From Capra hircus (lineage: Eukaryota > Chordata > Mammalia > Artiodactyla > Bovidae): a stretch of 64,000 nt of DNA. Numbering within the stretch: the stretch's first letter is position 1; every line of letters starts with the position of its first letter. A program made the position numbers and the translations under genes. The notes beneath the pieces were generated by a model, which saw only the letters and a program-made list of their open reading frames with translations, made no database searches and was not told where the DNA came from. The DNA lies in contig NC_030814.1 of NCBI RefSeq assembly GCF_001704415.2, positions 71,479,121 through 71,543,120 of the forward strand, read 5' to 3'. This document shows positions 44,849 to 56,569 of the stretch, one piece after another.

Positions 44849-45607
44849 AAGATGGAAACATTCAAAAATATGTGTTTTAATTATAGATATGGAAATAATT
44901 ATTTCTCTGCCTGATCCATCATCCTGCCAAGGCTGAGATTTTTGTAACTACTGCTTTGTCCAATGCATTTGTAAATAGACATTCCACAATTCTGCTAGAA
45001 CTGTTTTCAATTACTGCTGTAGATGATTTGCCTCAAGAAATATGTAAATAAATATTCCCATACATTTTTTAAAAGGAAATTAAATGGAAACTTTTAGTCC
45101 TAATTGCTTTTCATCTGACTTGCTTTAAGGAATCTTTTAAAACTGATAAAAAACAACAGGGAAAGAAAACCTGCTAAAATCTTTCAGAATTTACGTGATT
45201 CTTATTCTACTACAAGGAAACATTATCTGGTACAAGGTATATTTGTGGATGTACATAAACACATGTATGCTATCTGGATCATATTGTACTATGTACAAGT
45301 CTTTGCAACTCTTCCTGAAGGTTAAAGCAGTTAATTAGAATTCAAAATGCATAATTATCTGTAAGTTGGCACTTTTTAAGCTCTTGTCAACATTGATACT
45401 GGCATGTTTTATTGCAGCCCAGTTCTAGCTGTTATTTGCCAACTTGTTACAACAGAAGTCCAGCAATAGGTGGGTAGAGTGCAAGGAAAATAGTGCTATG
45501 TTTCTCAACTGGAGTCTCTGAAATAAGTGAAGTTACAGCTGTTGAATAAATGTCACTCAAAAGCAGTCTCTTGGCTCTTCCTTACACACCAGGCAACTTT
45601 CCTTTTT

Positions 45608-45748
45608 TAAAATTAATTCATTTTACTGTTTCAGGTCTTAGTTGTGGCATGCAGGATCTAGTTCCCTGACCAGTGATCAAACCCAGGCCTCCTGAAGTGA
45701 AAGCATGGAGTGTTAGCCACTGGACCACCAGGAAAGTCCCCCAACATT
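45608..45748 (-). repeat. CHR-type tRNA SINE in the UBE2G1 pseudogene
   Basis: Antisense CHR/ART2A-like element with the blocks GATCTAGTTCCCTGACC and CACTGGACCACCAGGAAAG. It separates the last 17 UBE2G1-like codons from the rest. Confidence 0.7.
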
Positions 45749-46038
45749 CCATTTTAATTCACCATTTCTGTCTTCATTCTTTCACAGCATCAGTATTAGC
45801 AGATGAGTCTCCATTAGGGTCTACCAGCATAGGAATAACACTAATCATGATGGTTTCCACAGTGGGAATAGGCAGCTAGCGTTCCTTGGGTTTTTCATAG
45901 CCATATTTATCTTTTTCAGGCTTGCGAAGAATAGCAATGCATGTTTCACCATTTTTATCAACACTTGGGCACCAGATTTATATAGTGAATTTTATTTTAG
46001 AAAGAGCAATAGTAAGAATTTCCCATTGATAGAGATCA

Positions 46039-46317
46039 TGCTGCTGCTGCTGCTGCTAAGTTGTGTCAGTCGTGTCCGACTCTGTGTGACCCCATAGATG
46101 GCTGCCTACCAGGCTCCCCCGCCCCTGGGATTCTCCAGGCAAGAACACTGCAGTGGGTTGCCATTTCCTTCTCCAATGCATGAAAGTGAAAAGTGAAAGT
46201 GAAGTTGCCCAGTCATGTCTGACTCTTAGCGACTCCATGGACTGCGGCCTACTAGGCTCCTCCATCCATGGGATTTCCCAGCCAAGAGTACTGGAGTGGG
46301 GTGCCATTGCCTTCTCC
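46039..46317 (-). repeat. BOV-A2 SINE inserted in the UBE2G1 pseudogene
   Basis: A complete dimeric BOV-A2 beginning with a CTG run, flanked by a target-site duplication TTGATAGAGATCAT (46025-46038 and 46318-46331). The duplicated bases are UBE2G1 codons, which fixes the insertion as younger than the pseudogene. Confidence 0.92.
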
Positions 46318-46617
46318 GTTGATAGAGATCATAGTCATCTATCAAACCTGCTGAAAAGCCTTCCACTGGATTTTTGTTGAGTTCTACCAACTGTCTTTGC
46401 CAAGAGTCTGGGTTGGCACTGCGGCTTTGGAAGGACTGAGGACACGCTCTGGGGCTGCTGGAACTGGGTGAGGAACCAGGGTCCCCACCACTGGCAGGTC
46501 CAAATCGAGGGCTGGGGCAGTGGTACAGGATTTCGCTTGCCCTCCATTCCTTCAACTGGCCTGGTGGGGCCCACCTGTGTCTCCCCCTGCCACTGCCTAA
46601 CTCAAGAGAATATTTTA

Positions 46618-47065
46618 TTTTATTTTTATTGTTATTTTTGGCCACGCCAAAGGGTTTGTGGGACCTTAGTTCCCTACCAGGATTGACCCCTGACCCATGG
46701 CAGTGAAAGCACCAAGTCCTAACCACTGGTGTGCTGTACTTAGTTGTTCAGTTGTGTCCAACTCTTTGAAACCCCATGGACTGTAGCCCGTCAGGCACCT
46801 CTCTCCATGGGGATTCTCCAGGCCTGAATACTGGAGTGGATAGCCTTTCCCTTCTCCAGGGACTCTTCCCAACCCAGGTATCAAACCTAGGTCTCCCACA
46901 CTGCAGGCAGATTCTTTACCATCTGAGCCACCAGGAAAGCCCAAGAATACTGGAGTGGGTAGCCTATCCCTTCTCCAGGGGACCTTCCCAACCCAGGAAT
47001 GGAACGGGGGTCTCCTGCACTGCAGGAAGATTCTTTACCGGCTGATTAACCACTGGACTGCAAGG
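46618..47065 (-). repeat. CHR SINE interrupted by Bov-tA sequence
   Basis: Antisense CHR begins at about 46618 and its end CCACTGGACTGCAAGGGAATT reappears at 47050. Between them lies a Bov-tA (about 46733-46942), followed directly by a second partial Bov-tA (46943-47044). Confidence 0.75.
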
Positions 47066-47094
47066 GAATTCCCAAGAGACTCGTTTTCGCTACA

Positions 47095-47610
47095 ATGACA
47101 GAAACAGATTAGAAAGTGAAAGAATTGAAAAGGATAGTCCACACAAATAGTTACCAGGAGAGAGCAAGAGTGGCTAAACTAGTATCAAACAAAATAGATT
47201 TTAAGTTTAAAAAAATACAAGAAACAAACATTATATTAATATATAATTAATAATATTAAATATATAATTATTATATTAACAAAAAGTTATATATTATATA
47301 TTAATAAAAGGTTCAATTATATATTAATAAAAGGTTTGATACAGCAAGAAGATAAAATGATTATAAATATTTACATACCCAATAATAGATCATCAAAATT
47401 CTGAAGCAAAAATTGACAGAATTGGTGACTTTGTCAGTCTAGTGGTTAAGATTTCCAATGCAGGGGGCACAGTTTCAATCCCTGGTTGGGAAACCAGATT
47501 CCACATTCTGCTTGGCCAAAAAATAAAAATTAAAAAAATGGACAGAATTGGAAGGAAAACTAGACAGTTCTACAATTATAGCTGGAATCTTTAATACTCA
47601 ACTCTCAGTG
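47095..47610 (+). mobile_element. L1-type LINE fragment, AT-rich, with a nested CHR SINE
   Basis: Sense L1 including AACTAGACAGTTCTACAATT. A CHR SINE (47426-47540) is flanked by GACAGAATTGG (47415-47425 and 47541-47551). 47215-47345 is an ATATTAAT-rich low-complexity patch. Confidence 0.6.
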
Positions 47611-47785
47611 GTGGGTGGTTTAGTTACTAAGTCATGTTTGACCCTTGTGACCCCATGGACTATAGCCCACCAGGTTCCTCTCTCCATGGGATTTTCCAGG
47701 CAAGAATACTGGAGTGGTTTGCCACTTCTTTCTCCAAGGGATTTCCCCGACCCAGGGATCAAACCAGGTCTCCTGCATTGCAGGC
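47611..47785 (-). repeat. Bov-tA SINE
   Basis: Antisense Bov-tA from GGTGGTTTAGTTACTAAGTC to CTCCTGCATTGCAGGC, abutting BovB. Confidence 0.85.
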
Positions 47786-49908
47786 ATCAGCTCAGTTCAG
47801 TCACTCAGTTGTGTACGACTCTTTGCGACCCCATGAATTGCAGCATGCCAGGCCTCCCTGTCCATCACCAACTCCCGGAGTTCACTCAGACTCATGTCCA
47901 TCGAGTCAGTGATGCCATCCAGCCACCTCATCCTCTGTCGTCCCCTTCTCCTCCTGCCCCCAATCCCTCCCAGCATCAGAGTCTTTTCCAATGAGTCAAC
48001 TCTTCTCATGATGTGGCCAAAGTACTGGAGTTTCAGCTTTAGCATCATTCCTTCCAAAGAAATCCTAGGGCTGATCTCCTTCAGAATGGACTGGTTGGAT
48101 CTCCTTGCAGTCCAAGAAACTCTCAAGAGTCTTCTCCAACACCACAGTTCAAAAGCATCAATTCTTCAGTGCTCAGCCTTCTTCACATTCCAACTGTCAC
48201 ATCCATACATGACCACAGGAATAACATAGCCTTGACTAGACGGACCTTTGTTGGCAAAGGTGTCTGCTTTTCAATATGCTATCTAGGTTGGTCATAACTT
48301 TTCTTCCAAGGAGTAAGCATCTTTTAATTTCATGGCTGCAGTCACCATCTCCAGTGATTTTGGAGCCCCCCAAAATAAAGTCTGACACTTTCCACTGTTT
48401 CCCCATCTATTTCCCATGAAGTGATGGGACCAGATGCCATGATCTTCATTTTCTGAATGCTGAGCTTTAAGCCAACTTTTTCACTCTCCTCTTTCACTTT
48501 CATCAAGAGGCTTTTTAGTTCCTCTTCACTTTCTGCCATAAGGGTGGTGTCATCTCCATATCTGAGGTTATTGATATTTCTCCCAGCAATCTTGATTCCA
48601 GCTTGTGCTTCATCCAGCCCAGCATTTCTCATGATATACTCCGCATATAAGTTAAATAAGCAGGGTGACAATATACAGCCTTGGCGTACTCCTTTTCCTA
48701 TTTGGAACCAGTCTGTTGTTCCATGTCCAGTTCTAACAGTTGCTTTCTGACCTGCATATAGGTTTCTCAAGAGGCTGGTCAGGTGGTCTGGTATTCCCAT
48801 CTCTTGAAGAATTTTCCACAGTTGATTGTGATCCACACAGTCAAAGGCTTTGGCATAGTCCATAAAGCAGAAGTAGATGTTTTTCTGGAACTCTCTTGCT
48901 TTTTCCATGATCCAGCGGATGTTGGCAATTTGATCTCTGGTTCCTCTGCCTTTTCTAAAACCAGCTTGAACATCTGGAAGTTCACAGTTCACGTACTGCT
49001 GAAGCCTGGCTTGGAGAATTTTGAGCATTACTTTATTAGCGTGTGAGATGAGTGCAATTGTGCGGTAGTTTGAGCATTCTTTTGCAATGCCTTTCTCTGG
49101 GATTGGATTGAAAACTGACCTTTTCCAGTCCTGTGGCCATTGCTGAGTTTTCCAAATTTGCTGGCATATTGAGTGCAGCACTTTCACAGCATCATCTTTC
49201 AGCATTTGAAATAGCTCAACTGGAATTCCATCACCTCCACTAGCTTTGTTCATAGTGATGCTTTCTAAGGCCCACTTGACTTCACATTCCAGGATGTCTG
49301 GCTCTAGGTGAGTGATCACACCATCGTGATTATCTGGGCTGTGAAGATCTTTTTTGTACAGTTCTTCTGTGTATTCTTGCCACCTCTTCTTAATATCTTC
49401 TGCTTCTGTTAGGTCCATACCATTTCTGTCCTTTATGGAGCCCATCTTTGCATGAAATGTTCCCTTGGGATCTCTAATTTTCTTGAAGAGATCTCTAGTC
49501 TTTTCCATTCTATTGTTTTCCTCTATTTCTTTGCATTGATCGCTGAGGAAGGCTTTCTTATCTCTACTTGCTGTTCTTTGAAACTCTGCATTCAGATGCT
49601 TATATCTTTCCTTTTCTCCTTTGCTTTTCACTTCTCTTCTTTTCACAGCTATTTATAAGGCCTCCTCAGCCATTTTACATTTTTGCATTTCTTTTCCATG
49701 GGGATGGTCTTGATCCCTGTCTCCTGTACAATGTCACAAACTTCAGTCCATAGTTCATCAGGCACTCTATCTATCAGATCTAGTCCCTTAAATCTATTTC
49801 TCACTTTCACTGTATAATCATAAGGAATTTGATTTAGGTCATACCTGAATGGTCTAGTGGTTTTCCCTACTTTCTTCAATTTAAGTCTGAATTTGGCAAT
49901 AAGGAGCA
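47786..49908 (-). mobile_element. BovB LINE with a long reverse-transcriptase frame
   Basis: Antisense BovB reaching the 3' end (CAGTTCAGTCACTCAGTTG at 47792), covering ORF2 from after the endonuclease. A single frame of 434 codons (48342-49646) holds the reverse-transcriptase core. Motifs in order are CFMDYAKAFDCVDH, GVRQGCILSPCLFNLY and NNLRYGDDTTLMAE; the catalytic box is YGDD here. Frameshifts lie near 48340 and 49650, and the endonuclease is absent, so it is not autonomous. Confidence 0.92.
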
Positions 49909-50103
49909 TCTAGGGCCTTGCTAAGACCAGCAAGGGGGCATTCTCACCCCTCTTCTGATGTTTATGTTAGAAGCTTTCTCTGTCCCTTTTCATACTTTAA
50001 TAAAACTCTGTTACACAAAAGCTCTTGAGTGATCAAGCCTGGTCCCTAGTCCCAAAGTTAAATCTTCTTCTTCGGAGATCACGAATCTGACATTGTTCAC
50101 CAT
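49909..50103 (+). mobile_element. Endogenous retrovirus LTR 3' part
   Basis: R-U5-like segment with an AATAAA at 50001 followed by TTACACAAAAGCTCTTGAG and ending near GACATTGTTCACC. The 5' part is cut off by the neighbouring BovB. No coding sequence remains. Confidence 0.5.
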
Positions 50104-50154
50104 AAACTATCACTGGAAAAGGGGAAACTGGAGACAATAAAAAGATCAGTGGTT

Positions 50155-50300
50155 GCGGACTTCCCTGGTGGTCCAGTGGCTAAGACTCTGTGCCCCTCAC
50201 TCAGGGGATCTGGGTTCAATCCCTGATCAGGAAGCTAGATCCCACATGCTGCAACTAAGAACCAGCACAGCCAAATAAATAAATATTAAAAAATAAAAAA
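50155..50300 (+). repeat. CHR-type SINE
   Basis: GACTTCCCTGGTGGTCCAGTG head, CCCACATGCTGCAACTAAG block and an AAATAAATAAAT tail. Confidence 0.82.
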
Positions 50301-50660
50301 GATCAATGATTGCTAGGACTGAGGTGAGGGGTAGAGGCAGGATAAATAGGCAGAGCACAGAGAATTCTTAGGACATTGAATCTATTCTGTGTGATACTAT
50401 AATGATGGATACATGTCATCATACATTTGTCCAAAATCATAGAAGGCATAGTTCCAATAGTAACACCTAATGTAAACTATAGACTGTGGGTGGAAATGGT
50501 GTGTCAATGTACTTTAGTTGATTATAACAAACGTACTACTTTTGTGCAGGATGTTGACAGTGGGGAGTCTGTGCATGCTCTGGGCAAGGAACTTTCTGTA
50601 CTTTTGATTCAATTTTGCTGTGAACCTAAAACTGCATTAAAAAATAAAGTCCTTTTTAAA
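50300..50660 (+). repeat. L1M 3' UTR fragment
   Basis: Sense fragment with GTAAACTATAGACTGTGGGTG and ATTTTGCTGTGAACCTAAAAC, ending in AAAAAATAAAG. Confidence 0.7.
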
Positions 50661-51760
50661 AAATGGTATCTTTCTTCCATCGAACTGCTTTGTATCTTTG
50701 TCAAAAATCAGAATGGATTCTGTTGGTCTATTTCTGGGTTCTCTGTTCTGTCCCATTGAGCTATTTGTTTATCTTTCTACCAATACCACATAGCCTTTAT
50801 TACTATCATCTTGATTGTTGTTTTTGTTTAGCTGATAAGTCGTGTCCTACTCTTTACACTATATTCCCTGGTGGCTCAGAGGTTAAAGTGTCTGCCTCTA
50901 ATACGGGAGACCTGGGTTCGATCCCTGGGTCAGGAAGATCCCCTGGAGAAGGAAATGGAAACCCACTCCAGTATTCTTGCCTGGAGAATCCCATGGACGG
51001 AGGAGCCTGGTGGGCTACAGTCCTCGGGGTTGCAAAGAGTCGGACACGACTGAGCGACTTAACTTACTCTTTACAACCCCATGGACTGCAGCCTGCTGGG
51101 CTCCTCTGTCCATGGTATTTCCCAGGCAAGAATACTGGAGTGGGCTGCCATTTCCTTCTTCAGGAGATATTAATAGGAATTGTGTTAAACCTGAATATTA
51201 ATTTGGAAAGAATTGCCATCTTTACTATGCTAAGCGTTCTGGTACACAAATACAGTATGTCTCTACATTTATTTGGGTCTTCTTTGATTTCTATCATCAG
51301 GATTTTGTAACTTTTGGCAAACAGATCCTGTACATGGTTTGTTTAGATCTTACCTGAGTAATCTCCTTTGGCATAATTATAAATGTTATTACATTTTAAA
51401 TTTTGGTTTATGTTTATTATTAATACATAGCAATGTGCTTGATTTCTTTGTGTTGCTCTTATATTTTGCAAATTGCTAAACTCATTTGTTAGTTCTAGGA
51501 GTTTTTTGTAGATTCCTTGAGATTTTCCATCTGCACAATCAAGTCATCTACAAATAAGGATAGTTTTATTTCTTCCTTTCCAATCTGCATGCTTTTCATT
51601 TCTTCTTTCAGCCTTATTGCAGCTGTTACAGCTTCTGAGGTGCTGCTGAATAAGGTGGTGAGAATAGACATTTTGCCTTGTTTCTGATCCTAGAAGGAAA
51701 TCTTTCAATCTTTTACCATGGTTAAATTTAAAATTTCAGTTTTGCTAAAGCGCTGTCACA
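50661..51760 (-). mobile_element. L1M ORF2 fragment with two nested Bov-tA SINEs
   Basis: Antisense L1 on both sides. Inside it is an antisense Bov-tA (about 50820-51170), itself split by a sense copy (about 50861-51062) with an ACTCTTTACA duplication. Confidence 0.75.
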
Positions 51761-53050
51761 GGAAGTTTCTTGAGAGATGAGGAAAGGAATATCTCTACAT
51801 CTCACACACATGTCATACTTCCCAAGCTATGCTGTCACCGGGCTCTGTGCTTTTAGTCTGACACGCTCTCTGGTATGTTCCATTGGTTTCCTCTGAGTTC
51901 TTTAAGTCAAAGTCTCACATTAAGAATTGGACTATCAAGAAGTAGACAGCTCTTGGTACATTTCGGTTTCTGTAGCAGTGTAGAAAAAGTAAACAGTTTC
52001 TATCCAGACCTTTATCAGTCTTGCTGGAAATCTTCCCCACTGAGCACTGACATAGTCAAAGCAGGACATAGGCTTCATGTCCCAAACAGGTTTCCTAAAT
52101 CCAGGGCTACCGCTTGGAGAACACTCAGAGATGGGAATCTGAACAGTAACAAGGAAAACATTCATACAGGATTAAATAATACAGGGAAAATAAAGAAGGC
52201 AGCAGTAGGAGAATATGAATGTTCAACTATGTATATCCAAGGACTTGCCTGCTAGTCCAGTGGTTAAGACTCCATGCTCCCATGCATGCATGCATGATAA
52301 GTCACTTACAGAAACTCCCCCAGGAGGAGGTGCCACCTCTCCCACACTCAGGGAGCAGTCCTGGGGTTCCCTTTCTCCTCTCCAGTGGCAGCAGTGCCTA
52401 TTCAACCAACAAGTATCTACACACTTCGGACTGTAGGATGGGGTGATTGACATAAGCCCTGAGAGGCAGAGAGTTCTGCAACTTGGACCAGCAAGCAGCA
52501 CAGTGGCTGAGCCCTCATCTGGATCAGCCCTAGGGGTAGGAAAATCTGAGCACCAGAGAAAGGAAGCAAGGTACAAGCTCATATAATCAACCAATGAGAG
52601 CTAGTCCAGAATGTTGAATCCTAGTTTTAAGGATGGGGACGGAGAAGGATGGAGACCAGAACCCACCTTAGGTCATTTGAAATTGTTATTCAAAACTAGA
52701 AACATGACTGGGGCTTACCAGATTGGGTATAACTGGGACTTACCCAGTCCTTACTGGGACTTGCCAGCAGTATTCTGGCAGTGGCAGCAGCAGAAACCCA
52801 ATTGTCTTACTTTCCTCTTAACCTCAGCCCCAATCTGCTCCACTCCAGTCCCAGAGAAGACGGGACTGTGACCCACCTTTCTACTCTTGCCTCTTCACTC
52901 TGTCCTCCATCTCCTAGTTTGCAAAGCCTTCAGTGTAGCTGGGATGAGAATGCTTGCCATGACCTTTTGGAGACTCAGTGGTGCAGATTCTGGTTGGGAA
53001 TGTATTAACCATATTTTCTTATTTTCTGTGGTCCTAGGTGCTCTGGCATC
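51761..53050. other. Unrecognised stretch with one CHR remnant
   Basis: No gene recognised. A CHR head remnant lies at about 52243-52285 and runs into a GCATGCATGCATG run. Confidence 0.4.
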
Positions 53051-53149
53051 TGACCCCTCATTGCCCCTCCCAGGGTGAGCCAGTTCTTAGAAATAGCAAA
53101 GAACTCCACTCAGAGGGCATCTTTCAGATGCAAAAGAACTAATCCAAAG

Positions 53150-53492
53150 CCCGTATCAGCACCACCACCACCACCCGCCCTCAACCACCATCTTTATTGA
53201 ACTCTCATGTGCCAAACTAGTCTTTCTCCTGCCCTAATCACCCCATGGTCAGATACCAGACACCCAGTGAAAGCCAAAACACCGCGGAGACTGCTGAAAT
53301 TATTCAAACTAACCAATCACCCACTCCTTCCCATGGAAACCACAATAGAAGCTTTTCCCCATGATTTCCCCTCACTCCTGCCTCCTGACCAACCCTGGTG
53401 TTTCCCCATGTGGCCCCGCATGATGTGGTATAACCAGTCCTCTTGAGAACTGTGAGTAATAAACTATCTTTTCTTTCTTTCTTTCATCCTTC

Positions 53493-53530
<38 letters not shown>

Positions 53531-53690
53531 TGCCACACCAAGGTCCATAAGGGAACTTAGTTCCCCAATCAGGAATTGAACCCGCATCCCCTACAGAGGA
53601 AGCATGGAGTCTTAACCACTGGACTGCCAGGGAAGTCCCCAAACTATCTTTTCAATAGCAATCTTCTCCTATCTTTAGGCCTCACCATGC
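53150..53690 (+). mobile_element. Probable endogenous retrovirus LTR, interrupted by a CHR SINE
   Basis: Contains AACCAATCACCCACTCC (CCAAT box), a TATAACC segment and AATAAACTATC, in the order of a retroviral U3-R-U5. The tail continues after the inserted CHR at 53640. Family not identified and boundaries are guesses. Confidence 0.4.
53520..53640 (-). repeat. CHR-type SINE
   Basis: Antisense copy with a T-run head and GGACTGCCAGGGAAGTCCCC end, flanked by AAACTATCTTTTC (about 53461 and 53640). A (CTTT)n-like tract at 53466-53515 precedes it. Confidence 0.8.
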
Positions 53691-53699
53691 CTAAAGAAT

Positions 53700-55029
53700 A
53701 GTAAAACCTACATTTTAAAAACAGAAGAGAGAGGTGGGAAGTGCTATGGGAGAGAGAGGAGAAAATAGAGGAGAGGAAAGAGGGAGAAATTGGAAGTAAG
53801 GAAGTATCACTGTCTGCATTTGCCATCTTCCTCCTCTCTCCTCCCTCCACCTTTCCCCTGGGCTCCATTTCTTATAGACAATGAATGATCTTTGAACCTA
53901 AAGAATGGGGTTTCCCATTTGTATGAAAGACTGAAGAGGAAGTCTTCAGTTAAGGGCAGGAGTGGTTACCAGTTAGGGAACTTGACAGAAAGGGTTATGA
54001 GCAGTAGACGATGTCTGAGAAAGCTGCATCCCATGTCCAGGTTCATTTATACAGCCTCAGGCATGAGGGGAGAGGGTTTGCCCTTGGTTAAAACAGAGCC
54101 CAGAGAGAAGTCCTGCTACCTCAGCCAAGTCTGTGCATTTCTTTAATCATCAAGAAAAGATGTTTGGAAGGTGGTAGAGAACTTTGAGGATGCTGCAAAC
54201 ATTTTACTTTGAGAAAGAAAGTATAATGACATTTTGGTTGGAGTAGAGCTAGGACTTAAGTGTGTTACTTAGGTATATTGTTTTTGGCCACACTACCTCT
54301 AGTTGTCCTCTGAGTCCTGGAATCAATGGCTTCCTGATTCTCAAGGACTAAGACACAGCCCAGCCACTCCCTTTGATTTGCCCTCATTGTAGGAACCCCT
54401 GCAGTGCAGGAAGGAGAGAGGACCAAGCCAGACACATACCTGTGAGATGGATTGCCCAAATCCCTGAGGAAAGATGGACTAGAAAGGAAGACAGTGAGAA
54501 AACTCACCAGGAGTAGAAGAATTCTGTCAGAGGGATCAATGTCAGCCTGGGAGCAGGGGGTATCTGAATCAAGAAGTGTAGTTGATTCCAGATCCAGAGT
54601 GATACTGTTCTTGATGTCCCTGGATTCAGCACATACCCGCCCTTCAGTGCCTAGGTGTTCTGGGACAGAAAGCACAGGGAAAGAAAACGCATAGGAAATT
54701 CCTTTGTGGAGATGGAAACAAAGGCTATTTTCTCACAGGCCAGGGAGGAAGAAGAATGTAGAGGCCAATGGACCATAAGAAGGGACAGTGGCACTGTGGT
54801 ATCCCGGGGATGAAGTGGAGGTCACCAGCAAACCAACAGAATCCACCCAACACCAGAGCAGAACTGCAGATGGAAGCTCCGATTTTAGCTGCAGGACATT
54901 GTGACCCTGATAAGCCTCCCCCTCATCATCCTCAGCTTGAGATGCCTAATGGGAACACTGAGGAGGGGACATCACAAGAAAGGCCAGGCATCAGATATGG
55001 GGATTTTGGCTTTTCCAGTGCTTATGACT
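53700..55029. other. Unrecognised stretch
   Basis: Purine-rich patches (53720-53800) and frames up to 136 codons without a known motif. No splice-supported gene is seen. Confidence 0.4.
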
Positions 55030-55205
55030 CTTATTGCTCTTCTTCCTCCTTTCTCTGCCACCTCCTTCATCCTTTCTTTCTTCTTTCCCCCTTCTTCCTT
55101 TCCCTCTTCTCTCTTTATCTCTCCAATTTCTCTTTCTTTTTCCTCTTTCTATTCCCTTTCCTTTCTCTTCTTCTTTCTTTCCTTCGTCTCTCTTCCCTTT
55201 CTCTA
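55030..55205 (+). repeat. Long polypyrimidine tract
   Basis: About 175 bases almost entirely C and T on the plus strand, made of irregular CTTT and TTCC units. The open frames across it are artefacts of composition. Confidence 0.9.
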
Positions 55206-56569
55206 ACCAAACATCCATCACACAATCATGCTGGTCCTGGATTTTTGCTAGGCTTTGGCAAGCACAGAGATAAATTTGTGGCAGAAACCTGTCTCTATCC
55301 CTTCTAGCCATCAGTCGCAAGGGACTTTAGCGTGAATGAACAACTGTAATTCAACATGGTTAATACAAGGCCCCAAGGAACCCAGGATTTGAAACACCTA
55401 AGAAAGTGTCACTGCACTTGAGACTTGAAAGGGTGAATAGGAATTAGGCAAGTAGAAAAGAGGGCAGGAATGGGGGTTTTGGACATCCCTTAAAAAGGGC
55501 ACAGCACGTAGTAGGGGCCTGCAGAGATTAGATCTTGGGGGAACCCCAGAAAAGGCAAGTAGATGTAGTTCCTCCAATATCTCCTTTAATCTCACAAATG
55601 ACACCCAGGTTCAGTGGTCTTGGCAGTGTGGAATGAGATCACTGTCAAGTGGGGGAATCCCTCACTGCTCTTATATTCTCAATCCTGTCATCACTTAAAA
55701 ACAGGTTTTATCATCAAAACAATACTTTTGCCACTTGGAAACCACATCACCATTTCCAACATCAGAATTCTTGACTTTGAAATCTTGCTGTTGTACTGTC
55801 TTCTTACATGCATGTCTCTGCAGCCCCTAATAAGTTTACACTTTTGTCCCATTAGAAGATTTCTGTGGGCAGTCTGACCACTGGCTATGAAACAGTACTA
55901 CTCACTGTGGGCCAGTGTTGGTCCATGAGCATTTGTTATAGATCTTCACAGAGATAAAGTACAGAAATTGAGTGTTTAGAAACTTTGGTGAAAATTTAAC
56001 ATTGGTGTGACATCCAAGCACATAATGTTTCATTTTTTTAAATTTTGTTTTACAAAACCATTGGTTCATGAGGGATTGGAAATTTTATATAAAAACAACA
56101 AAAACCAAAACCAACCAGTCCTTTAAGGCAGACAATGGTATCGGCAATCACGATTCAGGACCGTGGACAGCACCCCACTCAGTCTCCCAAACCCTGAGTC
56201 ATCATCATCCCTGCTCCCAGCTCCTGGTGAATGCCCTTTGTGAACAACTAGTTTCTAAATCCAACTGATGCTTTGCAGTTGTTGTCTTAATTGACCTTTC
56301 TAAAGTGTTTGCCTTTGTTAACACTTGCATCTGCCATTTTTGTTAAAGACCATTCCCAATGAAGGAACAAAACTTTCCCCTAGAATTATCAACGGGCCAC
56401 ACTGCTAAAGTGAGGAGACAATTTCTGGTAACTTAAACATATCATTAATCTTAAAGTACTGTATTGACATTGATCCTTTGCTTTTCAGTGGGCTATTAGA
56501 GGGAAGGAGACAGGTTTTATTCATCTTTTTGTCCAGTATGCATCGTAAGGTCTTGCCCAGAGCTTGTGT
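55206..56569. other. Unrecognised stretch
   Basis: Mostly AT-moderate single-copy-looking sequence. I identify no gene or repeat. Confidence 0.4.

Larger units (their letters stand above)
43500..45552 (-). other. Probable 3' UTR remnant of the UBE2G1 pseudogene
   Basis: AT-rich single-copy-looking sequence directly after the pseudogene stop. It contains AATAAA motifs on the minus strand (for example near 43525 and 45400). It is interrupted by a BovB (44264-44848) and a Bov-tA (about 43778-43985). The link to UBE2G1 is by continuity with the coding part. I cannot confirm the UTR identity or its far end from sequence alone. Confidence 0.4.
45553..46398 (-). pseudogene. UBE2G1: Processed pseudogene of UBE2G1, split by two SINEs
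   Basis: UBE2G1 is an E2 ubiquitin-conjugating enzyme. Here its coding sequence occurs without introns on the minus strand. 46320-46398 encodes LNKNPVEGFSAGLIDD. After a BOV-A2 insertion, 46038 down to about 45750 continues through KIKF, DKYGYEKP and VETIMISVI. After a CHR SINE, 45553-45605 encodes the C-terminus SQETAFE followed by the normal stop. About 25 codons are missing after WEILTI, and several in-frame stops and frame breaks are present, so no E2 is made. The 5' side (46400-46610) does not match UBE2G1 coding sequence that I recognise. Sequence below the stop reads like an AT-rich 3' UTR. A diverged functional copy is excluded by the lesions. Confidence 0.88.

Noticed and set aside
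54768..55307. A 179-codon plus-strand frame rich in Ser, Phe and Leu
   Set aside because: Its second half is the pyrimidine tract, which gives stop-free low-complexity codons. No domain or conserved start is seen.
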